Shown here piece by piece: positions 1 through 11,000 of a stretch of DNA of 64,000 nucleotides. How positions within the stretch are numbered: the stretch's first letter is position 1; every line of letters begins with the position of its first letter. The notes beneath the pieces were generated by a model. The model made no database searches. It saw only the letters and a program-made list of their open reading frames with translations, and was not told the origin of the DNA. Made by a program: the position numbers and the translations under genes. The stretch lies in NCBI RefSeq assembly GCF_001659605.2, contig NC_035171.2:4470325-4534324 (forward strand), given 5' to 3'. The stretch is from Manihot esculenta (Eukaryota; Streptophyta; Magnoliopsida; Malpighiales; Euphorbiaceae).

Positions 1-260
1 TCAAAAAGCCATGCATTATTTTAAATAAAATCTCCTAATTTATTTTAACTATAAGCAAAATATTAGTTATTCTTTTTAATTTTGATTCGACCTGTCATCC
101 TGGGCTCTTCAGTTTTTGCATTGAACCGAATGTATTTGTATTTGATGCTGGACGCTGGGAAAATGGGGTATGGATCTGGAATCTGCTGTGGACAACTATA
201 TATACACATGATATTGTATCAACGGGAGATTGAACTCCTAGTCCAACTATTGGCTTCTAT

Positions 261-960
261 TAGAGGTGTAAATGAATCAAATCGTTCGTGAGCTACTGGA
301 GATCCGGTTCGATAAAAACTCGACCAAGTTCGAGTTTAATTTTTAGACTCATTTGATAAACAAACTAAATTTGAGTTCCATAGTATTCGACTCGTTAAAA
401 CTCAGTGAGTTCGGCTCGTTTCTGAGTTAATGAGCAGGCTCGCGAATAGACTCGTGAACAGTCTCATTAAGTAAGTTGAAATTATTATCATAACAGCAAT
501 AAACTCAAATCCTACATATACTTTCATTAGCCAAACTTAAATTTTTTAAAATTCAGCTCAATATAATTTAGTTATACTTTTAAATTTACATATATTTGGA
601 TCATTAAAATTTTAAAGTTTATCTTTATAAGTTTACGAGTTAATTTGTGAATATACTTATTTAACTAAAATTATTTTAGTTTTAAACTTATTCGTTTTAA
701 ATTAAAACTCATTATATATGTAAATAAATTGAATCATTAGTTAACTATTCGAGACTAAACTCGATAAAAGTTCGATTCAGCTCGATAAAAACTCGACTCG
801 TCTAAATTCGTTTGCTAAACGAGACAAACTTAAACTTTTTAATACTCGACTCGAGTTCGAAATGAGTAAAACTCGAATTCGGTTCGAATTTAAAAAAATT
901 TTAACGAACCAAATTTGAGTTCTTCAAAATTCGACTCGACTTGATTCGTTTACACTTCTA
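261..960. mobile_element. hAT-type MITE, copy 1
   Basis: A 700-bp non-coding element whose ends form a terminal inverted repeat: it opens with TAGAGGTGTAAATGAATC and closes with the near-complement GATTCGTTTACACTTCTA. It is flanked by an imperfect 8-bp target duplication (GCTTCTAT at 253-260, ACTTCTAT at 961-968), as expected for hAT transposition. The interior is rich in short ACTCGA/TTCGAG words and has no ORF of note. Related copies lie at 52436-53173 and 60000-60715. Confidence 0.8.
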
Positions 961-968
961 ACTTCTAT

Positions 969-1838
969 TAATACAACTAGACCATAGACTGAAAAATCAT
1001 CGCCTCATTTAGAAAGTTTAATGTTACAAGTTATTTCAATTGCTAGTTAGTTCTCTTTATTAATTTATCTAAATTAAAGAATGAATAATTAAAAAACCAT
1101 AATCATATGAATTAGATATGAGACCATCCAGATCGTTGACTTTGAAAAAAAAATGTTAATACTAATTAAATTCAAATGCCATGATTGTTCATTGATAGAG
1201 TTATTAACATAAGTACATCCATTCAAACGTCCAGGTGGAAATCACGTTAACCTTATGTCTTAATAAACAATAAATAACTTGTTATTTTTATAAGACTTTT
1301 ATATTTTTATTTTTATTCTCATAATCTTTTGTTGCCCACTACACGAAATTAATTTGTCAATTATTTACATCAGATATCCTGCATAAAATCACTAATATAT
1401 TATAAAATTACTCTAATTACAGTGTGAAAACATGAAATTCCCATACTCATTCTGTAAGAAAGCCCCATTAATTACATTTTTTATTATATATTTTAAGAAA
1501 AGAAATTATATCCACCGTAGGTTTACTGAGTCGAACTCATTAATAAAAGACCCTCATTGAAACTTAGAATAAAGAGAAACTCATTAATAAATTTATAATA
1601 TGCATTACACAAAATGACATTAACTGGAGGCCACATGCTGCGAATTCTACGCTCAACGTCAACGTTAATTTTTTTTTTTTTTTAAAAAAAAGGAAAACGA
1701 AGGTCCTAACTGTCTTCCTTCATCCTTCTTACATCTCCCTCTTTATCTCTGACCATTCACATTCACACTCTATAAGAACTCTATTATATATACTTGCAAA
1801 AAACCTCTGGCCGTGGTTGCACAAGTCTGCAACTTCTG
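969..1838. other. AT-rich upstream region of RLCK-1
   Basis: No gene seen. The parts at about 1187-1264 and 1410-1838 are clearly similar to about 59925-59999 and 61340-61922 upstream of RLCK-3, so this is the duplicated promoter region. GTCTTAAT at 1257-1264 is the empty site matching the MITE insertion at 60000. A poly-T tract lies at about 1668-1682. Confidence 0.6.
1785..1792 (+). promoter_or_regulatory. possible TATA box of RLCK-1
   Basis: TATATATA lies 47 bp upstream of the first ATG (1839) and is conserved at the same place before RLCK-3 (61851-61860). The leader would be short, so the assignment is tentative. Confidence 0.35.
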
Positions 1839-3925
1839 ATGGCCAATCGCTTGGGGATGAACGGGGCAGATCACCGGATTGAAACTAGAGGTATTAATTG
1901 TTTTTAGCTGAAACTGTTGTACCAAATAGTAATAGTTTCATGGAGATTTCATTTCATCTAACTAATTGAGGCATGTTGTTTATTGATTGTCACTAAGCAC
2001 AGATCAGAATGAATCTGGCTCATCTTCTGAGAAGACTATTGGGCCAAAGTCATATTCATACGGTGAATTAGCAAAGGCAACTGATCATTTCTCGCACAAT
2101 AATCTAATTGGTAAAGGTGGTTTTGGTCATGTTTTTAAGGCATCTTTAGATGGTGAGATCCGTGCTATCAAGAAACTTGATTTTTCGGATGTACAATCCG
2201 AAGGAGGTTTGGAGAAGGAGATTATGATCGTCCAAAGCCTCAGTCACAAAAACCTCGTTGAACTGGTTGGTTACTGCATTTATGGAGCCAATAGATTGCT
2301 CATCTTAAAGTATTTTCCAAATGGGTCCTTGAGATCTAAATTACATGGTGAGTCCCATATTCTTTCTTTTACTTTTATGTTCATATAACTAATCAATATG
2401 ATATAATTAATAGGAAGTGATAATGTTTTGGACTGGGAAATAAGAATGAAGATCGCTATAGGTTCTGCAAGAGGATTAGAATATTTACATGAAAATTGTG
2501 AGTATATACTACTACATATTCTTATATGGCAGTATTTTAGCTTTTTGAGTGTAAATTTATTTATTTATTTTTATTTATGTTTGATAATTTATTTTCTCTT
2601 GCAGTTCATATTCTTTTTATATTTTTTCAGATAAATCTAAAATTGTTCATTTAGATATTAAACCAGATAATATTCTTCTTGAGGAAGATTTTGAACCTAA
2701 GGTAAGATAATTTTATCATAAGAAAATATTTTAGTAATGTCATCACATATGTATATATAGCGTAACTTTGATGATTGAAATTTTATTTTTGAATAACATT
2801 AAAAAATTATGTGAATCATTAATTATATAATTTAATTAATATATATATATATAAATGGCATAATAAATTTATTTAATTAACTTAAATAATTTGTTTAGAT
2901 AACAGATTTTGGACTTGCTCAATTTTTTACCGACGGTGCTACTCATATATCCAAATCATCAGTTATGGGAACCCATGTGTAAGATATAATTTTCTTTCTA
3001 TCATTTAATTGCATTGATATTATTTTCTATTTTTTCAAATGCTATTATTATCTTCTCTTAGAATAGTTTAAAATAAAATAAATATTGAAATAAATAAAAT
3101 AACACATAAAAAAATATAAGTGCTCCTTAATTTGATAGTATTAGTAATCTTAATCTTAACGCACTCACAGATTTAATCTGGTGGTAAGTGCATTTGAGTA
3201 AATCTGAGAGATTTCATATTCTACTTTTCAAATCTCCAATTCTCAGTTCAAAAAAATAAAAGTAATCTTAATCTTAACAAATTCTATTGCAGTTACGAAG
3301 ATCCACTGACAACAAAACTTGGAAAGTATTCTGATAAATCCGATATTTATTCTTTTGGAGTTACACTTTTAGAACTGATTACTGTAAGAATGCCTATAGA
3401 CAATGGTATTGACATTGTTACTTGGGTATGACTCTGTTTGCTTTAATAAAACTATGATATAAATATTCTATTTACCATTTATAAAGTTTTGAATATAGAT
3501 CTCAATTGGAGTTATTTAGATTTCAATCCAATGCATTTATGATTCATTAATAATAATTTTTTAATTAATATCTTGTAGGCAAATCCTCTAATTAAAAAGG
3601 CTTTGGATGGAAGATATACAAATTTTATAGATTCCAATTTACAATCCTTTCACCACGAACAAATGTATCGAATGGTTTCTTGTGTTAATTCTTGTCTAAA
3701 TCAACCTCCAAGCTCTCGGCCAACAATGAAAAAGGTAAAATTTTTCACATAACTAATCTCAAAACCATATATATATTATCTTAAACCTTGTAATCATTTT
3801 ATTGTTATGTCATGCAGATACGTCTAGTTCTTGAAGGAATATCACTCCCGGAAGAATTATACGATCATAAATTGCGAAAGAGCATCATACATAAAGGTCT
3901 ATATCCTTTTATGTTAATTTATTAG
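1839..3925 (+). CDS. RLCK-1: receptor-like cytoplasmic kinase, complete, 8 exons
   Basis: Predicted Ser/Thr protein kinase of 342 aa with no signal peptide or membrane segment. I read the exons as 1839-1890, 2003-2347, 2414-2497, 2631-2701, 2899-2978, 3293-3425, 3579-3734 and 3818-3925; all junctions are GT-AG and the frame is continuous to TAG. The kinase domain starts near residue 47, with glycine loop GKGGFGHV (54-61), Lys74 in AIKKL, helix-C Glu near 90, HLDIKPDN (167-174), DFG (187-189) and an RPTM motif in exon 7. It departs from consensus in having Leu168 for the HRD arginine, and DPL in place of APE (about 214-216). A SINE sits in intron 5. The nearest family by sequence is the PERK-like RLK/RLCK group; substrate and pathway are not visible. 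RLCK-3 is a close paralog with the same intron phases. Activity is uncertain given the motif changes. Confidence 0.85.
3161..3260 (+). mobile_element. tRNA-derived SINE in intron 5 of RLCK-1
   Basis: A 100-bp insertion related to the SINE at 37947-38040 (shared TGGTAAGTGCATTTGAGTAAATCTGAGAGAT-type head and A-rich tail). It is flanked by a perfect 18-bp target duplication, AGTAATCTTAATCTTAAC, at 3143-3160 and 3261-3278. The same intron of RLCK-3 lacks it, which gives a natural empty site. Confidence 0.85.
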
Positions 3926-4329
3926 AAATTATATGCGTATTTATACTAAAACTTGATCAAATTGATGCCTAAATTAATTTTTATTTAATTTGTGTCATAT
4001 CTTAAAATTAGAAACAAATGTTGATTTTCAACTGCATAAATATTAATTTTTTTAATTTTAAATGTAGAATAAATTAGTTTTTTAGTCAAAATTGTTAACA
4101 TATTAATGAAATATAATTTTTATCTTCTAATTATTCAAACAAACTGTAAAAACAATGATGAAAATTTTACCTTAAAGTCATACATAATTCCTAATCATTA
4201 ATTTTGTCAATTATTGAATTAAATCATATAGTTAATATTTATAGGATTGAATAGTTTCAAGATTAAACATATAATTTTATTTGAATTAGAAGAATAGAAT
4301 TACTTATAAGATACAGTTCTTAGAACACT
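3926..4329. other. AT-rich spacer, nothing recognised
   Basis: Downstream of the RLCK-1 stop codon. No ORF, RNA gene or repeat end could be supported. Confidence 0.5.
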
Positions 4330-5785
4330 TAACATTATATTATGATTTACATAGTCTGTTAACCAAGTTGGTTTCCTAGTAGAACGAGGCTAACCTCTTT
4401 CAATAGGTTGGATTTCCGGTGACCAGCAATTTGATGTTGCAAGTCAGATTCTAAAAGTTGTACAAGTTGGTCATTTTGATTCTCTATTTCTTTAAAGGAG
4501 ACTCATATAGGTTGCTGTTGTGACTCATTTTTATCCTAATTCCATGTGTTTTCTTCGTAAAAACTCACATCTCTACTGATCACAATCTTTTTAGTGTCTG
4601 AATTTAATAATTTATAAGTTTTAGAGACTTCACTTAAGATAAGAAAGACACATTTTTCACCTTTATCATTTAACTTTTTTCTTTTCTCATCAGATATATA
4701 TATGCATATTTGATGCAACTGAAAATTCCACAATGATCAACAGTTGGTTTTCTTTCACTCCATATTTCCTTTGGAGTCATATTCTGTATTGAAAATGTTA
4801 GACTTCTATTCAGTACATGGATACTCCAATTAACTGCCTTAGGGCAAAAGTTTTTCGGAACATTGCCTTTAGCCAGCAATCTTCTCACCATATTAAGTAT
4901 TGTTCTATTTTTCCTTTCCAATACGCCATTTTAGTATGGTATATAGGCAGCTGTGAGTTGTCTTTGAATGCTTTATTCATCACAAAATTGTTTAAATTTC
5001 TTTGAACAATATTTTCCACCATGATTAGTACGGAAAGTTTTAACTGCCTTCCCTTACTCATTTTCAACATGCACTTTGAAGCTTTTAAATGCACAAAAAG
5101 CTTCTGATTTAGCCTGCAAAAAGTAAATCCAATCTTCCGAGAAAAATCATCAATGAAAGTGATTAAATATTTATTACCCCCATTGGAAGTTGAATTGATT
5201 GGAACACATATATCGAAATGGACCAGCTCTAAAAAATTTTTCGCTCTCTATTATTTTCCTTGTGGAAATTGAGAGCAATGTTGTTTACAAACACACACTC
5301 TTCATAAACACGAGATGGAATAGTAATTTGAGGATGACCATTCCCCATATTCCCCTGTTGGAGAGTTCTTAATCCACCGAAATTCAAGTGGCCGTAACGG
5401 AAATGCCAAAGCCGAGATGGATTCTTCATTTCAGCCATCAAATTGGTTTGGGCAACTTGAATTTGCAATGGAAACAACCTGTTTGAGCTCATTTAAATAA
5501 TTACAATAGCTTCTCTTGAAGGATCATAAATTTTACAAGCTCTCTTTTGAATGATTATCAGATAGCCCTTCTCTTGCAATTGACCAGCACTAAGTAAATT
5601 AATTTTCAAATCAGGAACATAAAACACACTAGAAATGGTCTCCATAAAACCATTCTTAGTTTTAATATCAATATCACCTTTTCCCATCACATTTACTTTA
5701 GAACTATCACCAAAGCTCATAGTTGAATGAAAAGTTTTATCTAAATGGGAAAAGAGAGACTTACTACCACACATATGATTACTAC
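4330..5785 (-). mobile_element. Ty1/copia remnant 1, left part (integrase side)
   Basis: Minus-strand remains of a copia polyprotein. From right to left: the end of the gag/protease linker and GAG-pre-integrase region (about 5785-5493, containing YVPDLKINLLSAGQL), the zinc-binding start of integrase (5492-5229, with HFRYGHLNFGGLRTL and a following Cys pair disrupted to YEEC), then the integrase C-terminal part (about 4921-4536, with ERKNRTILNMVRRLL carrying the catalytic Glu, and an EIWSERKP block). The frame is broken several times. Reverse transcriptase and RNase H are absent, and similarity fades near 4330-4370. It is cut at 5785 by chromovirus A and resumes at 33058. Copy 2 lies at 46800-48650. 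Confidence 0.85.
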
Positions 5786-6484
5786 TGTAACGACCCAGAT
5801 TTCGGACCATTACCGGCGCTAGGATCCAGATCGGCATAAGGCCGCCGGGACCCGTAGCAAGCCTCCTATACTCTCTGTATACCTGTATAAATCTCATACA
5901 TGATCAAACATTTCCTGTCAAAATTTTGTTTTGTTCCTTGGCTTAACCTGTGCATGCACTAACTCTGTAACCTGTGTATGAACCCCCTAACCAGAGTACT
6001 CATCAATGCTCTAGTTGGGTCCATACCATATGTGTTAAGCCTGGACACTCATACTCATCCATGAAACATAAACATAATCGACCATGTACATAAAGGGGAT
6101 TAACATAAAACTGGGCCAAGCACAGTACTATACATCATTCTTAACAATACTACACATCATTCTTAACAGTTCTAAACATCTCTTTAAAAGTTTACATCAT
6201 ATACATCAATTACATGTCCACCACTAGCTATTACATTATCAGAACTCCTCTAACACTATCAACTCCCTGATCTGTCCCACACCTGCAAACTGGGGTAAAG
6301 GGAAAACGGGGTGAGCTATAAAGCCCAGTGAGTAGAAACATGGGGCATTTTCATATAAACATGCTCTCATGGAATGCATCATAACTCAAACATTTCACGT
6401 AACGGATGAATCTTGTCACCATTAGCCCTCTCATCCTATGCCCGGCCCTCGACGGGGCTCCGCAGGCTATCACTTTATATCATG

Positions 6485-6600
6485 CAGTTGCCAAGACGCG
6501 TGGACATGAGGCAGCCCTGGACTTTCATCAGCATGCAAACATAGGGCGGTGCCAGGACGCGAGGACATGGGCAGCCTTGGACTTTCATCATCATACATAG
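6485..6600. repeat. Tandem repeat inside LTR A (two units of about 60 bp)
   Basis: Two imperfect units, each with GCCA(A/G)GACGCG(T/A)GGACATG, then GGCAGCC and GGACTTTCATCA. The same pair occurs in the other LTR of A (about 13939-14054). It explains the small open frames seen here. Confidence 0.7.
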
Positions 6601-6943
6601 GAGAGCTAATGGGTCACTCAAAATTCATCCACATCATCAACATAGTATGCAATGCATCAACTTCGTGAAACTAATGCAAAACAACCTAAAATATTCATAG
6701 CAATCATGATGCATGAGATATGCTTAAATTTTAAAACATAGTTTAGTTCTACTCACCTCAAACTGACTCTGCTGCAGCTGACCTACTGCTGTGGTCCTCG
6801 GTTCCTCTGGTTCGAACCTACATAGGTGGACTCAAATGAGGTACCAAACATAGACTATAAAGACTCTAAACAACTCCCCGGAAACCCCCTAGAACATCAT
6901 AAAACCATCATGTAAAACAAGCAAAGAAAGGCTGGACAGGGCA

Positions 6944-7193
6944 CTTTCGGCGGCAGGTTCGGCGGCCGAAACCCCCCTCCAGAGACGAAACTCATGCATG
7001 TTCGGCGGCACCTTCGGCAGCCGAAAATCTCGTCCAGAGACGAAACTCATGCACCTTCGGCGGCACTTTCGGCGGCCGAACCTTGCCTCCAGAGACGAAG
7101 GTCCCAACTTTCGGAAGCAAGCTTTGGCAGCCGAAACTGCCTCCACAAGGGGTTCGGCGGCCGAAACTCCCTTCGGCGGCCGAACCTGGTTGC
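6944..7193. repeat. Cluster of TTCGGCGGCCGAA inverted repeats in LTR A
   Basis: About ten copies or half-copies of the 13-mer TTCGGCGGCCGAA (arms TTCGG/CCGAA around CGG) or its TTCGGCGGC half are spaced 15-50 bp apart, alternating with CAGAGACGAAACTCATG-like words. They contain GGCGGC/GCCGCC, the GCC-box core. More copies flank the TATA box at about 7727-7800. Equivalent clusters occur in all LTRs of A, B and C. Confidence 0.8.
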
Positions 7194-7702
7194 TTCTGTA
7201 AGGCAGAAACTCTGCATCTCACATGCACAACTCCCCCAAACTCATTCCAACTTGCATCAAACATAACACAACTAGCATATACTTAAGTATATGCATAAAG
7301 GGGTCCAAAACTAACATAAAACCCCAAACAACAAACACAAACAACCACAAATCATGAATATACACAAAACCCTCCATAACACCCTCCTTAACCTAACATG
7401 CATTTCTACCCATAAAAACTCCATGAAACCTTCAAAAATCAAGAAAGGAAGTTCAGGATCTTCACTTACCTCTTCCAAATGAGAGAATAAACGATCCCAA
7501 CGTGGAGTGATGGAGAAATCTTCCCTCAAAACCTCCAAACTTCCTAACTTTGCTCTTTTACTCAAAAACTTCAAAACAAACATAAAACTCATCAAAACTT
7601 TGAATGATTTGAAGGAAACATGAAAATCACCCAAGGAGAACCTCAGCCTCACCTCTGGTTGGCAAAAATGGAAAAAGTGATCCAAATCACCGACCTTTGA
7701 CC

Positions 7703-7709
7703 ATTTATA
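7703..7709 (-). promoter_or_regulatory. TATA box of LTR A (3' LTR copy)
   Basis: CTATAAATGG on the minus strand, directly after the GGCCAGCCAC block that precedes the TATA box in every LTR of this family. It is the likely Pol II promoter of the element. Confidence 0.6.
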
Positions 7710-7977
7710 GGTGGCTGGCCAGACCACCTTCGGCGGCCAAACGTGAAGCCGAATGCCATGCATGTTTGGCGGCCGAAAGTAACCTTCGGCGGCCGAACAT
7801 GGGCTTTTCTGCCTTGGTGTTTTTTCTTTCAAAAACTCATTTCTTTTTAACACTTTAAAACATTAAAACTCTTTTAAAACATGTAAAAACATAACCCGAA
7901 CCCTTCTAGGGCATTCCGACATCGGAAATTCACCGGACTACAGGAATTCCAATGCCGAACTCTAGCCGGGTATTACA

Positions 7978-7990
7978 TTCTCCCCCCCTT
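7978..7990 (-). other. Polypurine tract of chromovirus A
   Basis: AAGGGGGGGAGAA on the minus strand, abutting the 3' LTR. This is the primer site for plus-strand DNA synthesis in LTR retrotransposons. Confidence 0.85.
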
Positions 7991-8057
7991 AAGAACATTC
8001 GTCCTCGAATGTTCCTCGAACACATAACACATAGATACGGGAAAAAACTAACTAACC

Positions 8058-11000
8058 TTAAAACAGATATGGATACTGCTGAAGCATAGATTCCCGTGTC
8101 TCCCAGGTGCATTCCTCTAGATTGTGGTGGTTCCACAAAACTTTCACCATCGGAATTTCCTTGTTCCTTAGCTTTCTGATCTGCGTGTCCAAGATCCGTA
8201 CTGGCTGCTCTACATAGGTGAGATCACCGAGGATCTCTACATCAGGTTCACTAAGAACCTTACTCGGATCAGGCACGAACCGTCTCAGCATAGAAACATG
8301 GAAAACCGGGTGAATTCTCTCCATAGATGCAGGTAAATCCAGCTTATACGATACCTTCCCGATCCTCTGCAAGATCTCAAAGGGACCAATGTACCGCGGA
8401 GCTAGTTTACCCTTTCTTCCGAACCTAACCACTCCCTTCATTGGAGACACTTTCAGCAAAACCATATCCCCCTCCTGGAACTCTAACTGTTTCCTGCGAA
8501 CGTCTGCATAGCTCTTCTGTCTGCTAACTGCAGTTTTCATCCTTTCTCTGATTATGGGCACTACCCTGCTGGTAATCTCTATTAACTCTGGCCCTGCCAG
8601 AGCCTTCTCCCCTACTTTTTCCCAGCAAACAGGTGTTCTGCATTTCCTCCCATACAAAGCTTCATAAGGAGCCATCCCTATGCTAGCATGATGGCTGTTG
8701 TTGTAGGCAAACTCCACCAAAGGTAGATGCTGTCTCCAAGAACCGCCAAAGTCTAACACACACATTCTGAGCATATCTTCTATGGTTTGGATGGTCCTCT
8801 CTGATTGACCGTCTGTCTGTGGGTGGAAAGCAGTACTGAAATCCAATCTCGTGCCCATAGCAGCTTGCAGACTCCGCCAAAACCTGGAGGTAAACTGAGG
8901 TCCTCTATCCGAAACTATAGACACAGGAACTCCATGCAGCTTTACTATCTCTTCTACATACACCTGCGCAAGTTTGTCCACAGAGTAGTTACTCCTAACC
9001 GGAATGAAGTGAGCAGATTTAGTCAGTCTATCCACAATCACCCAGATGGAGTCTAGCCTGTTAGACGTCACCGGTAACCCCACTACAAAGTCCATGGCTA
9101 TGTTTTCCCATTTCCACTCTGGAATAGGCAGTGGGTTAAGCATTCCGGCCGGCTTCTGGTGCTCTAGCTTCACCCTTTGACATATCTCGCAGGCTGACAC
9201 ATACTGTGCCACTTCTTTATTCATCGCTGGCCACCAATACACTCTTCTCAAATCTTGATACATCTTAGTGGCTCCAGGGTGAACGCTATACCTTGCATTA
9301 TGAGCTTCCCTCATAATGTCTTCCTTCAACTCTCTATCATCTGGTACACATAGACGATTCCCGTAACGGAGGATCCCTTGACCGTCAAACCTGAATTCTG
9401 CACTGTTGCCTGACTGAACAGTCCTGACAATCTTCACTAGTTCTGGGTCCTCGTGCTGTTTCTGAGCCACCTGCTCCAGAAAAACTGGTGTTACTCTCAT
9501 CTGTGCTATCAAAGCACCGGTACCAGATAACTTTAACTGCAGCCCTTCCTCCAAGAGCTTATAAAACTCCGACACCACTGGTCGTCTCTCTGCGGTTATG
9601 TGGGATAAGCTGCCAAGTGACTTCCGGCTTAAGGCGTCTGCCACAACGTTCGCCTTACCCGGATGATACTGAATTTTACAATCGTAGTCACTAAGTAGCT
9701 CTACCCACCTTCTTTGTCTCAAATTCAGCTCTCTTTGACTCAAGATATACTGTAAACTTTTGTGGTCTGTGAAGATCTCGCATCTAACCCCATAGAGGTA
9801 GTGTCTCCACATCTTGAGTGCAAAGATAACTGCTGCCATCTCCAGGTCGTGTGTGGGGTAATTCAACTCATTCTTCTTCAACTGCCTAGAAGCATAAGCT
9901 ATCACCCTATCATTCTGCATCAAAACACAACCCAGCCCTACTCTAGACGCATCACAGAATACTGTGAAGTCCTCACCACTGACTGGCAAAGCCAACACTG
10001 GTGCTGTCGTCAATCTCCTCTTAAGCTCTTCAAAACTTTCTTCACACTGATCTGACCAAGCAAACTTCTGATTCTTCTTGGTCAGCTTGGTCATAGGAGC
10101 GGCTATTTTTGAGAAATCCTGCACAAACCATCTGTAGTAGCCGGCCAAACCCAAGAAACTTTTAATCTCCGTCACCGTAGTGGGTCTGGGCCAGTTAGCT
10201 ACAGCCTCTATCTTCTTGGGGTCTACCTCGATTCCGTCTGCTGAAACAACATGCCCCAAGAAAGAAATGCTCCTTAACCAGAACTCACACTTGGAGAACT
10301 TAGCATACAAGCTATGCTCTCTCAAGGTTTGCAAAACTGTCCCCAGATGATGGGCATGCTCCTCTGCATCCTTGGAGTACACTAGAATATCATCTATAAA
10401 GACAATCACAAAGTGATCCAGGTACTCACTGAAAACTCTATTCATGAGGTCCATAAATGCTGCAGGGGCATTAGTCAACCCGAACGGCATTACCAGGAAC
10501 TCATAGTGCCCATATCTGGTCCTGAAGGCTGTCTTGGGAACATCTTCTTCTCTAACTCTTAACTGGTGATATCCCGATCTCAGATCTATTTTAGAAAAAC
10601 AACCTGCTCCAGCTAGCTGGTCGAATAGATCGTCGATCCTCGGCAAGGGATACTTATTCTTGGTAGTGACCTTATTCAACTGTCTATAGTCGATACAAAG
10701 TCTAAGGGATCCATCCTTCTTTCTAACAAAAAGCACTGGAGCACCCCAAGGTGAGGTACTAGGGCGGATGAAACCCTTATCTACCAACTCTTGCAGCTAC
10801 TCTTTCAGCTCTTTCAATTCTGCTGGTGCCATCCTGTAGGGAGGAATAGAGATCGGTCTGGTACCAGGCGTCAACTCTATCTCGAACTCTATTTCCCTAT
10901 CAGGTGGTAGTCCTAGAAGCTCTTCCGGGAACACATCTAAAAACTCATTAACTACTGGTACCGAAGCTGGTTCCCTAACCTGTTTATCTAGCTCTCTCAC

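Larger units (their letters stand above)
5786..7977 (-). repeat. 3' LTR of chromovirus A
   Basis: Begins TGTAACGACC and ends TATTACA on the plus strand, that is TG...CA in the element's own orientation. It contains a TATA box, a GCC-rich inverted-repeat cluster and a two-unit tandem repeat. It matches the split 5' LTR base for base over almost all of its length. Confidence 0.92.

Noticed and set aside
82..291. ORF of 69 codons near the window start
   Set aside because: It uses a non-ATG start, runs into the end of a MITE and has no recognisable features.
6992..7266. Many overlapping ORFs on both strands rich in SAAE/FGGR/RPPK peptides, also in LTRs B and C
   Set aside because: They are translations of the TTCGGCGGCCGAA repeat cluster in different frames.
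7311..7853. A 180-codon minus-strand ORF inside LTR A, repeated at 32391-32933
   Set aside because: The two copies are the two LTRs of one element, so conservation is expected. The frame spans the LTR promoter region and the GCC-rich repeats, and has no recognisable domain.
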